Of a stretch of DNA of 35,090 nt, positions 30,776 through 35,090 are shown in pieces. The position numbers were made by a program, and so were the translations under genes. A model generated the notes under the pieces. That model searched no databases. It worked only from the letters and a program-made list of their open reading frames with translations, and was not told the origin of the DNA. This DNA comes from Rhodobacterales bacterium (GTDB lineage Bacteria > Pseudomonadota > Alphaproteobacteria > Rhodobacterales > Rhodobacteraceae): NCBI GenBank assembly GCA_021155205.1, contig JAJNPS010000017.1, positions 1-35,090 of the forward strand, given 5' to 3'. Positions within the stretch are counted from its first letter, which is position 1, and each line of letters begins with the position of its first letter.

Positions 30776-31939
30776 CTATTGTCCTTGCAACAGGGCGATG
30801 GCTGACGAAAGGGGCAGGGCGCGCGTATCCTCACCAGCCGGGATCTCGCGATCTCCGGCATAAACCAGAAGCTTCCGTGTCGCCCCGATGTCCTCTGCCG
30901 CGATGTGAAAGCCGCGCGACAGCTTTGGTGCCGTGGCGCGCTTGATCTCGATGGCCCAGATCTCTGCACCGGGAAGCCGAAGGATCAGGTCCAGCTCGGC
31001 GCCCGCCGAGGTCCGGTAGAAGTAGGGCTCGGTTCCAGCTGGCGCTGCGGCGATCAAGGCTTCAAGGCAGAAGCCTTCCCAGCTGCCGCCGACGACGGGA
31101 TGGCCTAGCAGGCTTTCCAGCGTGCCGAGGCCCAGCAGGGCGTGCACCAGCCCGCTGTCACGGACATAGACCTTGGGCGACTTGACCAGCCGCTTGCCCG
31201 CGTTCTCATGCCAGGGCTGCAGGCGGCGGACCAGCATCAGGTCGACCATGAGATCCATGTAGCGCCCGATGGTCTGGCCCGAGACGCCCAGCCCCGCGGC
31301 CAAGGTCGCCGCGTTCAGAAGCCCGCCTTGGGCGTGGGCCAGCATGGTCCAGAACCGCCGCAACGTGGCCGCCGGGATGCGGGGGCCAAGGGCCGGGATG
31401 TCCCGTTCCAGGTAGGTGCGCAGGAAGTCCTCGCGCCAGGTCAGGCTGGCCCGGTCGCTTGCGGCCTGAAAGCTGTCGGGAAAGCCGCCGCGCAGCCAGA
31501 GCTCGTTCAGGCGGTCTTCTCCGACCTCGTCCAGCAGTAGGGGCGGCATCTCGACATAGCGGACCCGACCCGCGAGGGATTCCGCCGACTGGTGCAGAAG
31601 CACGTTCGACGCCGAGCCCAAGAGCAGGAACTGCCCCGTGCGCAACCCCTTGCGGCGCCGGGCGTCGATCTGTCCCCGCAGGGAAGCGAAGAGACCCGGC
31701 ATCTGCTGGACTTCGTCCAGGATCACCAGCTTGCCGGACTGCTCGTCCAGGTACAGGTCGGCCTCAGCCAGAACCCCCCGATCCGCCTCACGCTCAAGGT
31801 CAAGATAGACCGAGGGGCGTCCTTCGGCGATGTCCAGGGCGAGGGTCGTCTTGCCGACCTGCCGCGGGCCAAGCAGGACGACAGCGGCTTGTTCATCAAG
31901 GGCCGAGACGACGGTCCGAAAAGCTTTGCGCGGGTACAT
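30776..31939 (-). CDS. AAA-family ATPase with C-terminal DUF4143 domain, 387 aa
   Basis: The protein begins MYPRKAFRTVVSALDEQAAVV. It has a P-loop LGPRQVGKTTLAL (about 23-35), Walker B-like GKLVILDEVQQMPGLFASL and sensor LLLGSASNVLLHQSAESLAGR. An HTH-like linker (LLNAATLAAGLGVSGQTIGRYMDLMVDLMLVRRLQPW) leads to a DUF4143 nuclease-fold-like domain with GSWEGFCLEALI, ELDLILRLPGAEIWAIEIKRATAPKL. The E(L)D...EIKR pattern resembles PD-(D/E)XK nucleases. I chose the ATG at 31937-31939 because the family starts MYPRK; longer frames start at 31957 and 32023. Its function in bacteria is poorly known. It is convergent with parB and has a large inverted repeat just upstream. Confidence 0.88.
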   Translation of the reverse strand: MYPRKAFRTVVSALDEQAAVVLLGPRQVGKTTLALDIAEGRPSVYLDLEREADRGVLAEADLYLDEQSGKLVILDEVQQMPGLFASLRGQIDARRRKGLRTGQFLLLGSASNVLLHQSAESLAGRVRYVEMPPLLLDEVGEDRLNELWLRGGFPDSFQAASDRASLTWREDFLRTYLERDIPALGPRIPAATLRRFWTMLAHAQGGLLNAATLAAGLGVSGQTIGRYMDLMVDLMLVRRLQPWHENAGKRLVKSPKVYVRDSGLVHALLGLGTLESLLGHPVVGGSWEGFCLEALIAAAPAGTEPYFYRTSAGAELDLILRLPGAEIWAIEIKRATAPKLSRGFHIAAEDIGATRKLLVYAGDREIPAGEDTRALPLSSAIALLQGQ

Positions 31940-31940
31940 A

Positions 31941-31977
31941 CCTTGCAAATACTCCATCCTATGGAAGTTTTGCAAGG
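31941..31977 (-). promoter_or_regulatory. 37-bp inverted repeat at the DUF4143 ATPase start
   Basis: CCTTGCAAATACTCCAT and ATGGAAGTTTTGCAAGG form a dyad with 14 of 17 positions matching, separated by CCT, ending 1 bp from the chosen start codon. It would be either an operator (possibly autoregulatory) or a leader hairpin hiding the ribosome site, since AAGG immediately precedes the ATG. Confidence 0.55.
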
Positions 31978-32088
31978 ATGAACTGACTCCTACACCAGCA
32001 GTCCCGTTGACGATGCGCAGCACGACTGTCGCGTTTGCTTACCGATTCGATTGAAGCGGTTAGCTGAAACCCGAGCGGTCAGATTGGC

Positions 32089-33216
32089 TTACAATCCTGC
32101 GGCCTTGGTCAGGTTCACCCGGAACCTGTCGCGGCGTCTCTGGTAACGACGGGTCATCTCGATCGAGGCGTGGCCGAGCTGCCTCTGGACGTGGCGCTCT
32201 TCGACCTCGGCGCTGCTGGCAAGACCCGCGCGCAGCGAGTGGCCCGAGAAGAGGGCAAGGCGCTCCTTCTCTGGCAGGTCGGGGCGCAGGCCCGCGTCAC
32301 GCGCGCAGGACTTGATGAGCCGGGCGACATGCTTGTCGGAGAGGCGCTCCGGGGTCGCCTTCAACCCATTGCGACTAACCGCCACGAACAGCGGACCAAA
32401 TTCGATCTTTGCGTAATGCAGCCACTGCGTCAGGGCATGGACCGGGCAGGTCTGATCGGATGAGCCGCGAGCAATTTCGACCTCGCGCCAGCCGGTCTTG
32501 CCGCGCAGGGTGATCAGGACACCGTCCTCCAGGATTTCGACCCAGCCACTCGAGTCCGGCGTGTCGTCCTTGCCGTGATCGAGGCTGACGATTTCCGACC
32601 GGCGCAAGCCGCCGGAGAAGCCGATCAGCAGGATCGCCCGGTCGCGCAGGCCGCGAAGATCGTGGGGCAGGGTGGCCAGCATGTCGCGCAGGTCTTCCGG
32701 CAGGATGGCCTCTTTTTGCACCGGCGGCCGTGCATGCTTGCGGCGGATGCCAGCCAGGACGCTGGCAATGTGGCGGTCCTTGCGGTCCATTCGTTGGCCG
32801 CGCTGCGCATAGCCCCAGGCAAGGCCAGAAAGGCGTCTCTCGATGGAGGCGACCGAGAGGGGTCGGGACCCCGACAGCGAAGGGGCCTTGCCACCCGGCG
32901 CTGCCAGATCGGCGATGTAGAGCCCGATCAGCTGGGGCGACGAGGGGAGAGGGTCCGCGCCGCGCATCCGGCACCAGCGGGCGAAATGGGCCCAGTCCTT
33001 GGCATAGGCCTTCAGCGTGTTCTCCGACGCCGCCTGACGCGCATAGTCACGCGCCGTTTCGACCAGGCGGTCGAGCGTGCCCGAGCCAGCGACATGGGAG
33101 GGCAGGGCGATCGTGTCGCGCGCCATATCAGCGCTGTCGTCCCCTTCATCGCGATCGGGACGTTCCGGCGACCCCGAAGGCGATTTCACGGGCGTTTCTT
33201 CCATGCCATCGAGCAT
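32089..33216 (-). CDS. Tyrosine recombinase (phage-integrase/Xer family), 375 aa
   Basis: The N-terminal SAM-like core-binding domain (LKAYAKDWAHFARWCRMRGADPLPSSPQLIGLYIADLA) is followed by a catalytic domain with Arg205 in GGLRRSEIVSL, a Lys in the beta-hairpin (Lys240 in LRGKTGWREVEI), His326-Ser-Leu-Arg329, His349 in QLGHASIEMTRRY and nucleophile Tyr358. About 40 N-terminal residues are charged and probably disordered. AAAGG lies 3 nt before the ATG at 33214-33216; a second ATG is 12 nt inside. The dif-like dyad at 33227-33253 sits directly upstream. Likely jobs are resolving plasmid multimers or integrating mobile DNA. No excision partner is visible. Confidence 0.92.
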   Translation of the reverse strand: MLDGMEETPVKSPSGSPERPDRDEGDDSADMARDTIALPSHVAGSGTLDRLVETARDYARQAASENTLKAYAKDWAHFARWCRMRGADPLPSSPQLIGLYIADLAAPGGKAPSLSGSRPLSVASIERRLSGLAWGYAQRGQRMDRKDRHIASVLAGIRRKHARPPVQKEAILPEDLRDMLATLPHDLRGLRDRAILLIGFSGGLRRSEIVSLDHGKDDTPDSSGWVEILEDGVLITLRGKTGWREVEIARGSSDQTCPVHALTQWLHYAKIEFGPLFVAVSRNGLKATPERLSDKHVARLIKSCARDAGLRPDLPEKERLALFSGHSLRAGLASSAEVEERHVQRQLGHASIEMTRRYQRRRDRFRVNLTKAAGL

Positions 33217-33226
33217 AACCTTTTTG

Positions 33227-33253
33227 TGTCCGATAATGCAATCTTATCGGACA
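33227..33253. other. dif-like recombination-site candidate upstream of the tyrosine recombinase
   Basis: TGTCCGATAA and TTATCGGACA are perfect 10-bp inverted arms around a 7-nt spacer (TGCAATC). The inner ATAA-N7-TTAT layout matches the core architecture of Xer dif sites. It begins 10 bp upstream of the recombinase start codon, so it could also act as the operator of that gene. Confidence 0.55.
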
Positions 33254-33274
33254 TGGCGGTATCAGGATAGCTGG

Positions 33275-33309
33275 GGCGCTATCAGCGCATTTTTCTCGCA
33301 AAAAGCGCC
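33275..33309. repeat. Nested inverted repeats upstream of the DUF1403 gene
   Basis: GCGCT (33276-33280) pairs with AGCGC (33284-33288), which is followed by ATTTTT. GGCGCT (33275-33280) also pairs with AGCGCC at 33304-33309, and TTTTT pairs with AAAAA in between. This is a possible weak terminator or promoter-associated structure. Confidence 0.35.
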
Positions 33310-33330
33310 GCCTACCTTTAGACTGTCGGT

Positions 33331-34215
33331 ATGAAAAGGCCGCACGAACAGCCGAGCCGAGCCATGCCGGGGCCTCCACCCTTGCCCGGATGGATTACTC
33401 GGGCGGCGGCTGAACCCCTTGATGCGGCGGCGTTCCGGTCGGGGGCGGCGCTGGCGCATCTGGCGCTGGTTGCGGCGGCCGATGTGCCCCTGCCGCTGTG
33501 GCGCGACCGGCTGGCGCTGGCGGCTGCGGGAACCTGCGCGGCGATGGCCGGGCGGCGCGAAGGGCAGGGCGCCTTGCGCGACGCGCTGCATCTGACGCGG
33601 GCAGTCGACGATCCCGGCCCGGCGGGGCGCATCCTGCGGCAATGGAGCCGGGCGGTAGCGCGGCCGGTCTCGGTTGCCGGGTTGGGCCGGGTACTGGAGG
33701 GGATCGCACCCGAACAGATCTGGCATTGTCTGGAAGCGGCCGGGCCAACGCCAGTGGACCGGGCGGCAGCGGTGATCGAAGCTGTGTTGGCCGACGTTCC
33801 GCGCGCCGAGACGGCCGCATTGATTCTGGCCGATGCGGTGTTGGCGCGGGGATGGGGGCAGGAGCACGCAGTTCCGCTGCTGTCGCTGGCCATAGAGCCG
33901 CGCGCTCTACGGCTGCGGGGCGACAATCTGCGGCTGGCCTGCCACCGGGCAGTTGCGGCTGGTGCCGCACAGGCGGTGTCTCTGGCGACAGAGCTGGCGC
34001 GGGCGGCGGCGCGGCTGCGGGCGGTGACGCCGAAGCTGCGGGCCGGGGGGGCGAGCCGCGCCGTCGATCTGTTCCTGTCGCGCGAGGCGCTGACGCCGGG
34101 GGCACTCGACTTCATGTCTGATCGGGCAGCCCGGCGACTGTGTGACCGGCTGGTCGATCTCGGTGCGGTGCGCGAGCTGACCGGTCGCGAAACCTTTCGC
34201 ATGTATGGGCTCTGA
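33331..34215 (+). CDS. DUF1403-family protein, 294 aa
   Basis: The protein is Ala/Arg/Gly-rich and all-helical looking, starting MKRPHEQPSRAMPGPPPLPG. The stretch WITRAAAEPLDAAAFRSGAALAHLALVAA and repeated helical segments (AVDDPGPAGRILRQWSRAVARPVSVA, IIxADAVLARGWGQEHAVPLLSLAI-like) recall DUF1403 proteins of rhizobial and Rhodobacterales replicons. These are often found directly before an ScpB-like gene, exactly as here (2-nt gap). No enzymatic motif is visible. The C-terminal part has SDRAARRLCDRLVDLGAVRELTGRETFRMYGL, which looks like a winged-helix or partner-binding segment. No clear ribosome site precedes the ATG, so the start is uncertain. A chromosome-segregation or plasmid-maintenance role with ScpB is inferred. 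Confidence 0.75.
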   Translation: MKRPHEQPSRAMPGPPPLPGWITRAAAEPLDAAAFRSGAALAHLALVAAADVPLPLWRDRLALAAAGTCAAMAGRREGQGALRDALHLTRAVDDPGPAGRILRQWSRAVARPVSVAGLGRVLEGIAPEQIWHCLEAAGPTPVDRAAAVIEAVLADVPRAETAALILADAVLARGWGQEHAVPLLSLAIEPRALRLRGDNLRLACHRAVAAGAAQAVSLATELARAAARLRAVTPKLRAGGASRAVDLFLSREALTPGALDFMSDRAARRLCDRLVDLGAVRELTGRETFRMYGL

Positions 34216-34217
34216 CG

Positions 34218-34829
34218 ATGAAAAACGCCGGCACAGAGACAGTTTTCGACCGTGGTCTGGCCGATCTGCCGGCCGATCTACGCTGGCGGGAATGGCTGCG
34301 CCGGATCGAGGCGGTGCTTTTTGCAAGCGCCTCGCCGGTCGCGCGCGAGGATCTGGCGCGCGTCGTGGGCACAGGGGTCTCGGTCGACCTGTTGATCGAG
34401 GATCTGGCAATGGATCTGGAAGGCCGACCCTATGAGGTGGCGCAGGTGGGCGCGGGATGGATACTGCGAACCAAGCCCGCCTATGCCCCGGCGATCCGCG
34501 CCGCGGCGGTTGTGGAGGGGCAGGCGCTGAACCTGTCAGAATACGATCTGGCCGTGCTGGCGGCGATTGCGTTTCACCAGCCGATCAGCCGCGACGGGTT
34601 GAAGGACATCTTCGGCAAAGAGATCAGCCGTGACCTGATCGGCCGCCTGGCCGAGCGCAAGTTGATCGGCACCGGCCCCCGAGAGCCACGCCGTGGCGCG
34701 CCATATACATTTGTCACCACCGAGACCTTCCTCGCCGCCTTCGGGATGGAAACCCTGCGTGACTTACCGGATCCCGAGCAGCTTGCCGATACCGGCGCGG
34801 CGGGCCTGCCTGAGGCCCCAAACACTTAG
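34218..34829 (+). CDS. ScpB-like segregation/condensation protein, 203 aa
   Basis: Two winged-helix domains follow the ScpB pattern: RIEAVLFASASPVAREDLARVVG and YEVAQVGAGWILRTKPAYAPAIRAA, then LAVLAAIAFHQPISRDGLKDIFGKEISRDLIGRLAERKLIGTGPREPRRGAPYTFVTTETFLAAFGM. The second wHTH has the conserved ALAxIAYxQPI-like motif. ScpB homologues act with ScpA and SMC in condensin, but no ScpA or SMC is encoded in this window. It may be an accessory-replicon paralogue working with the upstream DUF1403 protein. It is 2 nt after the DUF1403 stop, so co-translated. The 14-bp palindrome at 34862-34875 lies downstream. Confidence 0.88.
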   Translation: MKNAGTETVFDRGLADLPADLRWREWLRRIEAVLFASASPVAREDLARVVGTGVSVDLLIEDLAMDLEGRPYEVAQVGAGWILRTKPAYAPAIRAAAVVEGQALNLSEYDLAVLAAIAFHQPISRDGLKDIFGKEISRDLIGRLAERKLIGTGPREPRRGAPYTFVTTETFLAAFGMETLRDLPDPEQLADTGAAGLPEAPNT

Positions 34830-34861
34830 GAGGCAGGTAGAGCTTCGACAGGAGATCGGCG

Positions 34862-34875
34862 GGCTTCATGAAGCC
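34862..34875 (+). terminator. Palindrome downstream of the ScpB-like gene
   Basis: GGCTTCATGAAGCC is a perfect 14-bp palindrome 33 bp after the stop. No T-run follows, so a terminator role is weak. The rest of 34830-34949 shows nothing recognisable. Confidence 0.25.
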
Positions 34876-34949
34876 GGGTCGCGGCCCGCAGCAAGGCGGC
34901 CAGATCAGGCGCTCTGGAAGAGGAGGCTGGCCGCAGCCCGGCAGTTTCA

Positions 34950-35090
34950 CTAGGTGTTCAGTCCCGGCATTTGGTGGATCGGATTGAGGATGAATCGATC
35001 CGGCTCTGATGTCCAGATTTTGCAGATGTATTCGTAGGGCGTGAGGCCGCTCAGCGTCTTGAGCCTTCGGGCGAAGTTGTAGGCTGCCAA
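34950..35090 (-). mobile_element. IS481-type transposase, C-terminal 46 codons (runs off right edge)
   Basis: Minus-strand translation from the edge to the TAG at 34950-34952 gives AAYNFARRLKTLSGLTPYEY, then ICKIWTSEPDRF, ILNPIHQMPGLNT and stop. This is the very characteristic C-terminus of DDE integrase-core transposases of the IS481/IS3-like group, common in Rhodobacterales. Only the tail lies in the window, so I cannot tell whether the element is intact. Its left end should lie just left of 34950; no terminal repeat could be identified without the other end. Confidence 0.88.

Noticed and set aside
1..35090. tRNA, rRNA, CRISPR arrays or known riboswitches
   Set aside because: None were recognised by eye anywhere in the window; a covariance-model search would be needed to exclude them formally.

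Overview
The window looks like part of a plasmid or chromid from a Rhodobacterales alphaproteobacterium (Paracoccus, Rhodobacter or Gemmobacter type). The DNA is GC-rich with dense, overlapping genes. It carries a DnaA-like replicase divergent from a parAB pair, and DUF1403 and ScpB-like genes typical of such replicons. No host could be checked here; this rests on recognising families.

Layout. (1) 1-4.2 kb is plasmid backbone on the minus strand: the start of an unrecognised protein running off the left edge, a 54-aa secreted or membrane peptide with a long structured leader, a small unknown gene behind a perfect palindromic operator, and a 723-aa ParB-family protein. (2) 4.2-9.6 kb holds a CitE-like lyase, a class III CoA-transferase and a GntR regulator (minus), divergent from a LysR regulator and an aldehyde dehydrogenase (plus). 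(3) 26,987 back to 9,718 is a 17-kb co-directional, mostly overlapping minus-strand gene array. In transcription order it runs: periplasmic binding protein, ABC ATPase fused to a PEBP domain, SCP2-like protein, alpha/beta hydrolase, two ABC permeases, a microbial-rhodopsin-like 7-TM protein without the retinal lysine, a large flotillin, a 4-TM protein plus Na+/solute symporter, LysR, acyl-CoA dehydrogenase, MmgE/PrpD protein and MaoC-type hydratase. (4) 27.1-30.8 kb is the replication and partition module: DnaA-like replicase, origin-like intergenic DNA, parA, parB and four exact copies of a parS-like palindrome. Two of these copies lie inside the parA and parB reading frames. (5) 30.8-35.1 kb has a DUF4143 ATPase, a tyrosine recombinase with a dif-like dyad just upstream of its start codon, DUF1403 and ScpB-like genes, and the 3' end of an IS481-type transposase at the right edge.

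How the genes may work together. CoA-transferase, MaoC hydratase, CitE lyase, MmgE/PrpD protein, acyl-CoA dehydrogenase and LysR together resemble the gene set for itaconate catabolism in Pseudomonas aeruginosa (Ict, Ich, Ccl and neighbours). In that pathway a branched C5 diacid is activated to its CoA ester, hydrated to citramalyl-CoA and cleaved to acetyl-CoA and pyruvate. The upstream ABC importer, hydrolase and SCP2-like protein could capture and hydrolyse a larger precursor. This link is inference.

The most unusual part is the transporter block. An ABC importer carries a PEBP domain on its ATPase and extra membrane segments on both permeases. It is co-transcribed with a retinal-lysine-less rhodopsin homologue and a flotillin, which suggests a membrane-microdomain-associated uptake machine that I do not recognise as described.
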